The notes beneath the pieces are model-generated. The model ran no database searches. It was not told the origin of the DNA and was given only the letters and a program-made list of their open reading frames with translations. The position numbers and the translations under genes were made by a program. A stretch of 64,000 bases of DNA from Mangifera indica (Eukaryota; Streptophyta; Magnoliopsida; Sapindales; Anacardiaceae): assembly GCF_011075055.1 (NCBI RefSeq), contig NC_058151.1, forward strand, positions 496,001 through 560,000. Direction: 5' to 3'. Each line of letters begins with the position of its first letter. Within the stretch, counting starts at the first letter, position 1. Shown piece after piece: positions 40,553 to 53,450 of the stretch.

Positions 40553-42788
40553 GATCAAATAAATTATTTTTTTTCCCAGCCCATGTGTTGATGTATCAGT
40601 TTGTAAACGAGAGATTAAAATGTTGTAGGAAAATACGAGTTCATCTTGTAAATTTTCATTTTTGCATTCAATATATTGTTCCATTATGTCTTTGCCTCCA
40701 CTGTTAGCCAAATTTGCTACATGAGATTGTTAAGGATGGGCAAAGAGAGCCATCCAATCCTTTTCAAATTAGTTGGTTCTTTGTATCAAAGAAATTCCTG
40801 TTCTATATACTTTTATCTTCTGTGATCAATAAGTTTCATTTCATGATTTGCGTATTGTTATTTTGGGAAGTCTAGGAAAGAAACGTCCAACTCGAACATG
40901 AGGATAAAACAGTGACTGAGTTTACCAGAAAACTTTAATGGGGTTTGCACCAGTGCTAGAGGTAATGTTACCTCCTTTATTCTCCAATTTCCATAGTCTC
41001 TTTTGTGTATTTAAATGTTGATATTTTGGTTCTGCTGATAAGTGGTAAGAAATAGGCTAGTGTTTTGAGTCATATTCATGTCTTTTTCTTTCTTGCTTTA
41101 AGTTTCTGAAACTAATGTGAATTTTGAAGTGGCTAGTGATGTTGGTTGGAAAAAAGGACTTATGGAGCGAATATGAACACATGATAATCTTGAATTCAAG
41201 CCACAAAAAGTAATAAAAATCAACTGCATTACATGATCTCATTGAGTTCAAGCCACAAAAATGAGAGGTTTTGATTGAATCATAGTCTAATATATAATGC
41301 TGTTAACAAGTCAGTGTAGATCATAATAATAAGCTTGTTTCATATTATACTTCTTTCTCTTAATTATTGAAATGGGTATTGTATAAACCAAGCCTTCCAA
41401 CATTGGTCAAATTGTGTTTTTGCTCTTGATGGCAGTGGCATGATTGATGATGAAAGCTTGAGTCACCTAAAGCGGACTCTATCATGCCACCAATGTTTTT
41501 AGAGCCAAACCAGCCCTTGCCCATGTTAGAGAGTCGGTCTGTAGATCGACCAGTCTGATCAATTAAACAGATTGGTGATGATATTATAATATATTTAAAT
41601 ACTTTTATTAGACAATGTTAGGTAAAAAATGTTTCCAATCCGATGGTATTTGTACGTAGTTATAGTCTCAAAACTTCAGGTTTAATTTGATTATCGTTTT
41701 TTACATATATTAATTAGTCATAATGCATTTTAATTTATGCCGTTTCATTCATAATAAAGGTTTTAACTATAACTCAGATCGATTAATCTATCTCTAAATT
41801 TTAGGGCTATGCATGACACCCTTTGAGCTTATCTCATCATCTTGAAATCAGAAAATACAAGAATTTCGTTAATTTTTCTAATCCTTGTTCATCTTTTATG
41901 GGCTGACCCTGATGTAATACAAAGATAGTCACTCCCCATGTTGTCTTTCATATAGAACATTCATGCTCTAGGGTTGGCTTGAATTTTATTTTTATTATTT
42001 TTTATATCAACATATTTTATTAATATAATATACCTTTAGTTCTAGCAATATTGCATTAAAAAAAATTATATTATATTATAAGTTCATACTCCAAACCTTA
42101 GCTTAATAATCAAAATAGAGTATTTGGAATATTATGGACATCCTTATGGAATATCCCTTTCTTTCAAGGATGAAACAAATGATCTTGTTGACCTCCCCAA
42201 AATTCTCTTACTTTTAAACACCCTTACCCTTTGAAAACATATTAAACTTATTTAAGACTTCTCTAGATGTTTTTTAATTTTCCTAACAAAACAAAATTTT
42301 AATTAGAATTAGACTGAATTTAAACTGTTTTAAGACAAATTTAAGTTTGAATTAAACTATTCAAATTTGAATTAATAATTGAGCTTCCTTTATAAAATAA
42401 TTTAAATTGACTCAAAACAAATCCATCTTTATAATAAATTTCCATTTTTTTTTTGTTTTTTTTTCCCCAAAAAGCAAAGCCACATCTCATCAGCGCATGG
42501 TTTTAACAAGCCCACACATAGATACATTAATCAGCCCATCGAATAAAACAATGGGCCCAAATGGATTAATCTCGAACAAGCAAACCGCCTTTCTTTATAA
42601 ATTAACAAAAGTCTGACTTTCAATGTCACCGAGTCGGTAAGAAAAAAGATTCGCTTGGATTTCTCTGATCAAGTATTCCTCTTATATTGTGTACCTTTCA
42701 TTTTCTGGATTTTCGATCTGGGTTTTGAGTTTTGGCTGATTTATTTGCTTTGTTTTGTTTAGATTTCGATTATTGTTGTTATCGTAAG
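40553..42788. other. Spacer between the two PGK genes; promoter of the second
   Basis: Contains the 3' region of the plastid gene and about 1.7 kb of AT-rich DNA without a gene. A TATA-like ctttataaatt lies at about 42592. A donor (GAGTCG/GTAAGA, about 42637) and an acceptor (TTTGTTTAG, about 42761) suggest a leader intron of about 125 bp for the cytosolic gene. Compositional repeats occur at 42290-42420. Confidence 0.5.
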
Positions 42789-45700
42789 ATGGGTGCTAAG
42801 AGAAGTGTTAGTGATTTGAAAGAGGCGGATTTGAAGGGAAAGAAAGTGTTTGTAAGAGTCGATCTGAACGTGCCTTTGGATGAAAACTTGAGGATCACTG
42901 ATGACACCAGGGTTCGTGCTGCTGTTCCCACTATCAAGTACTTGATGCAACATGGAGCCAAAGTTATTCTCTCCAGTCATTTGGTATATTTCTTCTCCAT
43001 TTTTTGTTTTTGCTAGCTGGTTTTCTGTTTTGTTGCTTTTTTTTTTTTTTTTACTGGGCCGATCTTTCTTTTTGGGTTCTGGCATTTTATCTTATTTTCT
43101 TTTGGATTTGATTTATTGGTTTTTATATATTTTTATTTGGTAAATTTGTGCTTTTTTTAGATGCTTCATTTTAAAAATTTTCTTAGATCTGGTTGAAGGG
43201 ATACGATCTGATTAATATTTTCTATTTGTTTTATATTTACATCATTCTGATGCTAAAACTTAAAGCCGTGTTTTACTTGCCTTAATTTTTTTTTTCTGAT
43301 CTTTTTTTTTTTTTCACTTTAGCTGAATAAGATGGTGAAGTTCCTTTGGTTGATGCTGGATGACAATGTTATTTTCAGATTTATGATTTAACTCGAGTTA
43401 GGTGAATTTATTACATCGTATGCTTTTATATTTGTTTGTTTGATATTATTGCTTCTAGTTACCTAAATTGTAATATCTTTGAATGAGCTTTATCATTTGA
43501 TTTTCTTTTGCCAAATTCATTGAAGAATTTTACACTTTTTTGGGAAATGATTGATCTTTCCTCCTTTTCAAATTTCTAGTTAATTTGTTCGCTGCAGATA
43601 ATGTATATCGTGTTAGCATGGGAAATGAGTTTTTTCATTGTACAATCCGTTTAAGTATCACTAGTATCGGTTGTGGAAAAAATGATAAATGAATTGTTTG
43701 TGAAGAATTAATCTTTGCTATAAAACTGCCTTAGAATATACCAATGAGTCCTTTTTGTTGCCTTGAAGCTCGAAATAGTCATCTAATCACTTATCGGTTT
43801 CCTTATTTCGTTTTGGCATGACCTTTTATTGTTTTTTTAATCATCATTTTGTCTTTTTACGCCATTATCTTGTTTTTGTCTTTTCTAGTTTGTTAGGTCC
43901 TTGTTTGTTGATTTTCAATTTTGTTTTTTATTGGCACAAGCTGTGATTGAATTGAGGTAACTTTATATTATTATGAAATATAAAGGAAAATCAACTTCTC
44001 TTATTAATCCATGTTACAGAAATTTTGGTTGGGATTAATAAATTGTTGGTATTACTACTGATTATTATTACAGTGGGTTCATTCAGTCATTTAAAATTGG
44101 TTTTGATGTTTGGATAATCCTGCTCAATTTCTTGGATTACCAAATAAACATCAATTCTCTCATATAGTATTATTTGTATTTAGTTTTGACTACACTATTC
44201 ATTTGATAGTTTAGTACTTAAGAAATTGCTTGCACTGTGGTTTTCAGGGAAGGCCTAAGGGTGTCACTCCCAAGTACAGTTTGAAGCCTCTTGTACCAAG
44301 GCTGTCTGAACTTCTAGGAGTTGAGGTGTGTACTTCTTTCATATTAACATATAAAATGGTGACTCTTGTGCATTGAATTTTCTTACTCGATGCCCTGTCT
44401 GATTCTTATCTTTCCACTATAGGTTAAAATGGCAGATGATTGTATTGGTGAAGAAGTTCAAATATTGGTGGCTGCAATCCCAGATGGAGGTGTCCTACTC
44501 CTAGAAAATGTCAGGTTCCACAAAGAAGAAGAGAAGAATGACCCAGAATTCGCTAAGAAGCTAGCTTCACTTGCAGATCTTTATGTGAATGACGCATTTG
44601 GCAGTGCTCATAGAGCTCATGCTTCTACTGAGGGAGTGGCTAAATACTTGAAGCCATCTGTTGCTGGTTTCCTTATGCAGAAGGTATTTGCTTTCCATAT
44701 CGTACTTTGTTTTATTTTTGGTCTCCACCCTCAATGATATTTGTTTTACTCAACACATTCAATCAAACTAGTTCTGTGGTTTTCCTTAACTGTATAAATA
44801 ATGGCTTTCATGAGCTGTCCGCAATGTGCGGAACGTTTGTTTTAATATGCCTGATTGTTGACTTGTTTTTCTTATTTAGGAACTTGACTATCTCGTCGGA
44901 GCTGTGTCAAATCCCAAGAAACCATTTGCTGCAATTGTTGGTGGCTCAAAGGTGTCATCAAAGATTGGGGTTATCGAGTCTCTCTTGGAGAAGGTTGACA
45001 TTCTATTACTTGGTGGAGGTATGATCTTTACTTTCTACAAGGCCCAAGGACACTCAGTTGGTTCATCACTTGTGGAGGAAGACAAGCTTGAACTTGCAAC
45101 GTCACTTATGGAGAAGGCTAAGGCTAAAGGAGTGTCTCTTTTGCTCCCTACTGATGTTGTCGTTGCCGACAAGTTTGCTGCTGATGCTAATAGCAAGGTT
45201 TGTATATCAGAATTGTTTTTGCGTTTTGTATGAAATGCCTTTCTAAAAGAGCCTAAGTCAATGGAGGAGATCAAAACCCACTTAAATAAGCATGTCATGG
45301 TAAGAACTAAGGGTTCCTCGATACACAGTGTTAGTATGGATACTATCTGTCTTGAGTGCATTAAAAAACCCTCCATGGTTGCAAACGAAAATGAAATTTC
45401 TATAAAAAAACATATTAAATGTGAATTTGTTCAGGATTTGAAATATTTATGTATGATTTTATTGCAGGTGGTGCCAGCAACTGGAATTCCCGATGGTTGG
45501 ATGGGATTGGATATCGGACCTGATGCCATCAAGACATTCAGTGAAGCTTTGGACACTACCAAAACCGTCATTTGGAATGGACCAATGGGTGTGTTTGAGT
45601 TTGACAAGTTTGCAGTGGGAACCGAGGTATGCTTGTCTGCAAACTTCATTCCTCCCATAGTAGTGCCATATTTAAATTAGATTTCAATAAACAACAAACT

Positions 45701-46034
45701 TCTTGTACTCTTTACATTTTGTAGTTATGATCCTCTCAAATTATGTGTGTGAGGGTTCTATATGTGAGCTTCATGAAATGATTTTGGAGTAGCCCTTTAA
45801 CTCTGGGGAGTTGTTCATATTATTATTTTTCCTTTGCAGGCAATCGCCAAGAAACTTGCCGAGCTCAGTGGAAAGGGGGTGACCACAATCATTGGAGGAG
45901 GTGACTCAGTTGCAGCTGTGGAGAAGGTTGGGCTTGCTGACAGGATGAGCCACATTTCAACCGGAGGTGGTGCCAGCTTGGAGCTTCTCGAAGGAAAGAC
46001 ACTGCCAGGAGTCCTTGCTCTTGATGATGCTTAA
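42789..46034 (+). CDS. Phosphoglycerate kinase, cytosolic
   Basis: Exons 42789-42983, 44248-44325, 44423-44683, 44880-45197, 45468-45626 and 45840-46034 give 401 residues, the usual length of plant cytosolic PGK, with no transit peptide. It acts in glycolysis, making ATP from 1,3-bisphosphoglycerate. The protein starts [20 protein letters not shown] and keeps all the substrate and nucleotide motifs seen in the plastid copy. Internal exons 2-5 have exactly the lengths of those in the plastid gene (78, 261, 318 and 159 bp) and all introns are phase 0, so the pair comes from gene duplication. Intron 1 is long (1,264 bp) and T-rich, a kind of intron that often enhances expression in plants. Confidence 0.96.
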
Positions 46035-46496
46035 GCCTTGGATGAATCCTGCAACCACCTCTTTTCCCTGTTTTTGTTCATTCTGCCTGCTGGAATATGG
46101 TTGGTTTTCAGCCAGAGTTTTGTTATATTTTATCTAATTTTGTAGTGGCTGTAACTTCAGATTAAATAAATGTTCATCATCTCATATAAGCATCATTAGT
46201 GATGCACTGCTTTGGATTGAATCCATTTTGGAATGTTTTCAATGGTCCATCTATATGAGTATGCTTTCCTTCCTGCTCACATTTCTCTTCCTGTTCTAGT
46301 ATATAGATGAATTCTTAACAATGACCTGTGATTTTTTTAGATATGTTGCCAACAGAAAAGCATACAAAATTTGGATATTATTGGAATGAGAAGCCACATC
46401 TCAATTTAACAACCCCAATATTAGTGGATTAAACAGCGAATGGAACATATACTCCAACATGCTTTTAAATTTGTTAGGTATGGTAATTATAAATTA
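46035..46496. other. 3' region of cytosolic PGK and spacer
   Basis: Holds the 3' untranslated region (aataaatg near 46165) and a short AT-rich spacer. No gene is seen. The last three bases (TTA, 46494-46496) are the left target duplication of the MITE that follows. Confidence 0.5.
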
Positions 46497-46976
46497 GGGT
46501 GCGTTTGGTTAAAGGTTTTTAAGATTACCTTGATAATTTATCTTTATTCCTTTGTTTGGTTTGTCAGTAATAAAAGATTACAGTAATCTTCTATTATCAA
46601 TGTTGATGTGGCAGGTAATATAGGTGGTAATCTGATTATCACCTCCACCTTAGGTATTTAAAGATTACTGGAATACTCTTGAGTTTATTATAAAAAAATT
46701 ATTATTTATTAATTTTTTGAGATAAAAATAAATTTATTTTTAATCAATATGACAAATAATATAAAAAATATTTAAAAATAATTATATTCAAGGACATTTA
46801 AGTAAAATATTTTACTAGTAATCTTTTATTACCTTTAACCAAACACAATAATTATTTATACCTATCAAATTTTATCAAACATAGTAATCATTTATACATA
46901 GTAATCTTATAAGTAATCTATCTTCAAGGTAATATTTCTATTTTAGTAATCAAATATTATCCAAATCAAACACCCC
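46497..46976 (+). mobile_element. PIF/Harbinger-type MITE, copy 1
   Basis: 480-bp AT-rich element flanked by TTA on both sides (46494-46496 and 46977-46979). The left end is GGGTGCGTTTGGTTAAAGG; the right end, read inward, is GGGGTGTTTGATTTGGATAA. Three-base TTA duplications and G-rich termini fit Tourist-like MITEs. No coding capacity. A related copy in opposite orientation lies at 52257-52679. Confidence 0.75.
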
Positions 46977-47794
46977 TTAAAAGTTATATCCTAAGACCTT
47001 TACGTATACGTTAACTTCAAATTGTTATTAATACCCCCACACTCGAATTTTCATAGCCTAAAATAGGAGAGATCCAGGTTACGTTGGGTTAAATTCGAAT
47101 TTATTTTTGGTTTACCTGAGTTAAATTCAAATTAAATATTTAGTTTAATAACTTGGTTGAAATTTGAAGATGCACAAAGCTTTTTTCCAAAGTAATTTTT
47201 CCTTTTAAACAATTTTTTTATTTTTTTATTATTATTCTTCTTCATCTTTGATGACTTGTTATCTCGAACATCATTATCATTGTTTATCGATCTATCAAGC
47301 CAGATTCAAATTCAAGTTGGCCTTCTTTAAACTTACTAGGTTCAAATCCTTGCCCTAAAACTTGTATACAATATTTTTAATCGTTTACTAAAATTATTTA
47401 ATAATTAAATAGATAAAATTATTTTAAATATTATATTTAATATCTATTTAAACAGTAGAGTACACACCAAGGATTAATCGGGACTGCCCTTTTGCCGGTA
47501 CCATTTGCATAGAGATAAATAAAGAACTGTGCCTTCTTTCAAGAAATTTAGGCTTACATTTAACTTATTTCTAATCAACAGACTCAAAAAACATTGAAGA
47601 TGTACCTTTTTTGAGAATTCACCTATGTTTCTGACCACGGGGATCACATTTTTCATACTTAACACAAAAAAGAAATATGACAAAATCGTTTTAGATATTG
47701 CCTTTGTGCTGCAATCTGCGTATTTGATCAGGCTTGACAATTGGGTCAGTTGTGCATGCTACTGCCAACCTACTGATGGTATTGCAGTACCATT
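46977..47794. other. Intergenic DNA, 3' of the sulfurtransferase gene
   Basis: AT-rich spacer with compositional repeats (47040-47180), then the probable 3' untranslated region of the minus-strand sulfurtransferase. No separate gene is supported. Confidence 0.45.
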
Positions 47795-50700
47795 TTATGA
47801 AGATGTGTCAACAGGTGTGTCCGGATGACCTCCCCATTCAGTCCATGATCCATCATAGATGGCAACATCAGGTTTCCCGAGTCTATGCAAACCCTGCGCA
47901 ACAAGAGCACAATCGATCAAATCATCTCGGCCGGCAATGTAATGTTAATGTTCTACCAGAAGTGCTTCTCCATAGTTGGAAGAATACCAATGCAAGGACG
48001 CAAGCAGTTACACCAGTGCCACATGAAGTTACAACAGGTTTATCCAGTGAAACGCCTGCGGAAAAAATGCATAATTAGATAGCTAAAATATATGTAGCTT
48101 ACCTTCAATTACTTACTACTTGACTAAAATGCTTAAGCTTATAGATTGAGCTAAACAAAAGGAAATATGCATACTATCGTTATTAGTATCATAAGATACG
48201 TGATACAATATAAGTGAAAAACGACACATATATTAAGGAGTATCGAAACTGATATAATACAGTGAGTGTATCATATGATATAATACATATCACATCATAT
48301 CAATAATTTTACCAATATGGACTGGTCAACCTTTTTGGAGACATGATGTCATGCTAAGGGTGTATCTAAAAAATTTCAAAAACTTTTACTAGTGTTTGTA
48401 TTGAAAATTTGGATTTATTTGTTATTATTTTAATTTTACTGTGCTATAAGTATATCATATGATACAGATAATTAAGTTTTCGATACAAGATATGAAATTC
48501 TATTTAACTATCATGACATATACATGTAAGTAAAGGAGGGGGGAAAAGAGAGAGAAAAAGTCCATACCTTCTTGCTCGAATCGTTTCTTAAGCTCATCAG
48601 CAGGTAAGAGTGTCTGAGAAGCATCCAACATCTGCAAAGAAAACAAATATTTGGATGAACAGAGTACCCATTTTTGCATAATTAGCAGTTTTCGGTCATA
48701 CTTTCAGAAAGACAGATAATAGAAGACCAGCAAACACATCATACACAAGAACAAGCCACAACCACATATTAACAATTTATCAAGTTCTGGTTGGGGTTTT
48801 TCATGAGGTAGAAAAACATAAATGGCCGAAAGTATCATGTCAAATTTGATCATGTTTTACCTGGGGAAAGGGAACACACTTGCTTCCAGGGACATGACCA
48901 CTTCTTATTCCCTTACGAGGTTCTGGTACAGCTCCATCAAACCTGTAAAAGTAACAAATCTACATCAGATTACTAAAAAAAAAAAACCTTTTTTTTATAG
49001 CATAAATGTTTTGATGTCAAGGAAAAGCAATTACATAAACCAGAATCAGCACAAACTGATCACATAAGAATTTAATTACCTGGCCTTTGAACGGGCATCT
49101 ATGTGTTGGTAAGCTTTTTCCTCAATATTTCTTTTAACCTGGTGAATAAAAGAAGAAAAAGTTAACTTAGAATTGTATTCGGATTTGAACTATATCATGC
49201 AAAAAAAACTTGTATCCCTTCTTGATTAGTTAGGTCACACTTATTTAGAGCAGAGACCACTGCAAAGAGAGCAAAAATCAAAATAATACCAAATTGAAAC
49301 ATTGAACAAGATAAATGTAGCTGAACCTGCTCAAGTGTCCAGACAAGATGTGGCTGAAACTTCATCTCAAATGTGATTGGCTCAACCTGCAGTAAAGAGA
49401 AACAAGAGATTAGAACCATTACCCTTAAGTATTCAAAAGAAAACGAAAAAAAAGAAATGACTCTACTTAATGCAATGTACAGTAAATCAGTACAATGTAT
49501 TTTGCCAACATAAAATATGCAGATTTAAACTTTTATGAAGAAAGAATGATCCAAGGTTTGACCATTAGTTGAACACACCCAAAGTCACCCTAGCACAACT
49601 AAGTTGACATTATAGACTTACTGCCTGTCCCTGATATACTTTCTCTATTGCCTCATTAGCAGCACTGGCTTTCAAAACAGCATCCCCAGAAGCACTTGAT
49701 TCAACATCAAATCCAGAAGCACGCCATCTTGGAAGGCCTCCATCTAACACCCAGATTCTATCATGCCCAAAGACTCGAAACATCCTTTCCATTTGATTAA
49801 AAATAAAGAAATTTGATTAGTTCATTCCACAAAATCATAACCACGTAAAAAGTTTCACAGAAGCATGCAACTCACCACCAGACACGAGCTGCGCTAAAAA
49901 GTCCCTTCCCATCATAAACAACCACCCCGTCCTTATTATGGATGCCAAGAGCAGATGCAGCAGCAGCAAAAGCTTCCTCCGATGGCAGCATGTGTGGCAA
50001 CTGATACAAGTCATCGATCTTAAGTTGTAAATATTGAGAAAAAGAACAAGCCAACAGGGCATATAGTACAGTGCTTTGTGAAAGGAAGTGTACAATGTGG
50101 ACCCAGAAACTTTGTTCTTCGTTTTACTATAAGTCACCTTAGATAATTATAAGCAACTTTTATCCATACCCTCCTAAAGAAACATATAGAGATGAAATCA
50201 TTTGATTTAACAAAGAAATATGAAAGAAATTCTTCAATAAGCAAGAAATCAGAGAATGTGAATGGCTCAGAAAAGGAAAAAGGGAAAGAAAACTGCATTG
50301 TTTACACCATACACAAAAGTGTAAACAGCTCAGTTTTAACATTAATGAAATTAAGAGAGAGATCAGAGAAAGTAAAAAATATAATATTATTAAAATAGGC
50401 TCATCTTTTACTATTAACTCTTTCATAGATTAACCATTTAAAAACAGGTGTAGCTTATGTTAGCAACAAACTATAGTATAACAATAGTTCTTACATTAGA
50501 AGTTCGATCCACTATTCCATCCACATCAAAGAATAGGGCACCAGGAATATGAGCCACCTGCGATTTGAGAATGTTAGCTAATTCAAATGCATGAGTTCAA
50601 GCAATCAAACAGTCAAAAGAATGTGACAATTGCACAAAGCGCAATATTCAAGATGCACATTCTCAAGAGGAATTATATGACAAAGATTCATTGTGAATGT

Positions 50701-51888
50701 GAATGGAAAATTACTATGCAAAATTATTAACACCACCTTAGTGCTCAAATTGAAACCAATTTAATCAGCACCTGATACTCTTGAATAGGATTCCTCTGCT
50801 CATCTGGCATGTACCAAGATGCATCCAAAATCTGGTTAAAATAAATGAAAAATTTATTAAATAATTGTCAAAGCAATTTCAGTAATGATGATAAATTTCA
50901 TTCTCCAAAAGATATAGAAAATAAGAAAACATATACACTATATAATAACCAATGTCAAATCACCTTCGGCTTCTAGAAATCATAAAATAAAACAATCAAA
51001 GAAAATGCTGATGCAGCTACCTTCAAATCAGGTTCCCTGAGATTGGCATGTAGCCAATTGACAGAAACAACAGGTTCATTAGGGGACACAGAAAATGTCG
51101 AATAATTAGTCCTTGTGCCAACTATTGAGGAAGCCATAACACGCGGAGTCTGGATAGATGATGCCTTGTATGCTAGATACTTAGGGTCCAGCTGTGAGTA
51201 CATTAGTCTCTTCTGCACAAATAAAACAGGAAAGGAACACAATAATAAAAAATTGAATAGAGTAAACTTAACAAGCTATGTAACTGCCCTGCCATTATCT
51301 CTATAAAGTAGAGAATTTTCAATACCTAAAGCTAAGAACACTGTGCTGAGCTCATGATCATGGATTCTTTATAGAAAGTTAATTCGTTTCACAGTAAACT
51401 TTGATTTTCTTTTAGATTCAGCAGCTACAGCATAGGTTAAATTTATCTATGTGAAATACAGAATTTTGAACAACTAAAGCTAAGATTTCAATCACTATAT
51501 GAGTTACAGAACTTTTTCTAACACAAAGCACAAACAAAACTCAAATTTGCCCCAAAAAAAGAAACGCTCGATGCAGAAGTCCTCATTAGACCAACACCAA
51601 CAGTTCAAACTCTACTTCCCAAGTAAAAAATCTCGGCAAAACACACAAACCCCATCAACCAAAATCAATCCTTCAAACAAATTCATCGAATAACAAAAAT
51701 ACCCACAAAGCAGAACAAACAAAAAGCAAAAAAAAGAAAAACCCAGATAAGTATTGAAATCCCAAGACAAACCCTGATGGTATTTAGGGACTTACATTGA
51801 GAAATGAACTTAAAATTTGGGGCTTGAAGGGTGAGAAGTGAACAAAGCTGCAACCACATAAAGTTCTAGTGAAAAGGGCTGACGCCAT
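47795..51888 (-). CDS. STR1: Thiosulfate/3-mercaptopyruvate sulfurtransferase, STR1 type
   Basis: Twelve exons in coding order: 51888-51796, 51212-51021, 50831-50772, 50557-50495, 50000-49876, 49784-49622, 49386-49327, 49138-49080, 48942-48861, 48631-48568, 48055-47988, 47893-47795. They join in phase into 375 residues (Arabidopsis STR1 has 379). The enzyme moves sulfur from 3-mercaptopyruvate to a thiol or cyanide acceptor. There are two rhodanese domains: the first (about 80-200, [10 protein letters not shown] to [11 protein letters not shown]) is inactive, and the second (about 240-360) carries the catalytic Cys332 in SCGTGVTAC, the six-residue loop of mercaptopyruvate-type enzymes. The first exon has few acidic residues and Arg at 8, so it may be a mitochondrial presequence, as known for STR1. 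The 94-bp intron between exons 11 and 12 is the shortest. The gene looks intact. Confidence 0.93.
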
Positions 51889-51946
51889 TAACTCAGAAAG
51901 CTACAAGAAAGAAAAGGATCCTTGATGTGAGGGCTGTTGTGCTGTA

Positions 51947-52029
51947 TCAGAACTCAGAATCTGAAATGAAAGAAGCCAAAAATTTGCTTTGTCTGTGTTC
52001 GTTGAAATTGTGGCCACTATGGCCACTGA
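51947..52029 (+). repeat. Fold-back repeat, left arm (STR1 upstream region)
   Basis: About 83 bp that match the reverse complement of 52690-52773 with roughly 90 percent identity by eye. Shared words: gaaatgaaagaagcca, tttgctttgtctgtgttc and ggccactatggccactga. It begins about 60 bp upstream of the STR1 start codon and so is probably part of the leader or core promoter. Confidence 0.85.
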
Positions 52030-52256
52030 TAAATAGTTGTGGGTAGCGAACAAGGAGAAGCCACTCTATTTGGAGCCTCTGGTCTATGAGGGATTAGACT
52101 ATTGGTTCTAGTTCCAAAGCTAAATTATATTTCTAGTAATAATGCTTTATCAGGTTCTGCTTAAGATATCTTCGCTGTAATCCATCTTTTTGTTTTTTTT
52201 TTAAAGGACTACAGTAATTTTTATTAAAATAATAAAAGCATTTTTCGAAACATTAA

Positions 52257-52679
52257 GAGGGGTTTAGTTTGAGTAATATTTTATTACTAAAATAGAAAGA
52301 TTACCTTGAAGATAAATTACTTAAAAGATTACTGAATATAAATGATTACTAATTTGATAAATATAAATAATTATTATGTTTGGTTAAAGATAATAAAATA
52401 TTACTAATAAATTATTTTACTTAAATACTCTTAAATATAATTATTTTTAAATATTTTTTATATTATTTATCATATTAATTAAAAATAAATTTATTTTTAT
52501 CTTAAAAAATTAATAAATACTAACATAATTATAATAAAATCAAGATTACCTTGATAATCTTATAAGAATCAAATTATTATCTATATTATCTATCATATCA
52601 ACATAAATAATAAAAAATTATTATAATATTTTATTAGATAAATTATCAAAATAATATTTAAAATCCATACCAAACGCCC
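52257..52679 (-). mobile_element. PIF/Harbinger-type MITE, copy 2
   Basis: 423-bp AT-rich element flanked by TAA (52254-52256 and 52680-52682). Read on the minus strand it starts GGGCGTTTGGTATGG and matches the beginning of the copy at 46497; on the plus strand its left part matches the reverse complement of that copy's right end (agattaccttgaagataaatta). It lies inside the fold-back repeat, 11 bp from the right arm. Confidence 0.72.
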
Positions 52680-52689
52680 TAACTCTTTG

Positions 52690-52773
52690 TCAGTGGCCAT
52701 AGTGGCAGAAATTATTGAAGAACACAGACAAAGCAAATTACTGGCTTCTTTCATTTCAGATTCCGAGTTCTGA
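52690..52773 (-). repeat. Fold-back repeat, right arm
   Basis: Reverse-complement partner of the STR1-proximal arm at 51947-52029. The loop of about 660 bp between the arms contains the MITE copy. The right arm borders the mTERF pseudogene. Confidence 0.85.
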
Positions 52774-52812
52774 TTACTTCATTACATAGTTCAAAATTAC
52801 TCTATTACATGG

Positions 52813-53450
52813 TTAATCGGCAACCTCTTGAGGGTGACAATCAACATATACAGTTTTGCGAACCTCTTTTCTTTCATTCTTAAAGCTCTCAATATTGCAG
52901 CCTGTCCTTTTATCTCCAGAGACAAACCCATGTTTTGAATCTTCTGAGCAAGAACAAGGCTTGGTTGCAGGGAACTTCAATGTTCCCACAACAAAAGTCA
53001 TGTTCCCTTGAACCTTATCGATTGACAAGGTTAAAAATAGTGGAGAACTTCCGAAAATACACAAACATTCATCCACTGGGAAACCAAACTTCGAAGTTTG
53101 ATATTTTTTTCTTGGATGGTTTCAGTTCTTGAAATGGCAATGAGACTAACCACATATTCATACATCTTGGCAGCTTTCGAGATGCCCATTCTCTTAATGA
53201 AATCAATCTTTTGATCATTCAACAAAGACGAGAACTGAGGAACCATGGGCGACAACTAATGATCTTAACAAGGTCAGAAGACCTTATCCCTAACCCACTT
53301 AGTATGTTGAGCTTGGATTGAAGCTGAACAGCAGTAGTCTTTCCAAGTGAAGCCCTCAAAAATATATGCCATTCCCTTGGGAATGGGCTTCTTCATATTG
53401 CAGATAGGGGAGTATTCGATCACAAACTGCTCAAGTTCTATTACCATTAG
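52813..53450 (-). pseudogene. mTERF-family pseudogene
   Basis: Fragments of a plant mTERF protein (organellar nucleic-acid-binding helical repeats) are spread over different frames of the minus strand. In coding order: LNILSGLGIRSSDLVKIISC and RPWFLSSRL (about 53330-53240), then NDQKIDFIKRMGISKAAKMY (about 53225-53150), then KFGFPVDECLCIFGSSPLFL followed by TLSIDKVQGNMTF and KFPAT (about 53100-52960). The GLG..SDLVKIIS..P and FGFPVDE..IF..SP patterns are typical of mTERF repeats. At least two frame changes and an in-frame TGA after SSRLC show that it is broken. The N-terminal part is not found nearby. Confidence 0.75.

Noticed and set aside
47474..47740. Minus-strand frame of 88 codons downstream of STR1
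   Set aside because: It lies beyond the STR1 stop at 47795 and has no domain; treated as 3' untranslated or spacer DNA.
47734..48082. Plus-strand open frames of 114 and 65 codons
   Set aside because: They lie antisense to the last two exons of the STR1-type gene, which are fully supported by protein pattern and splice phase.
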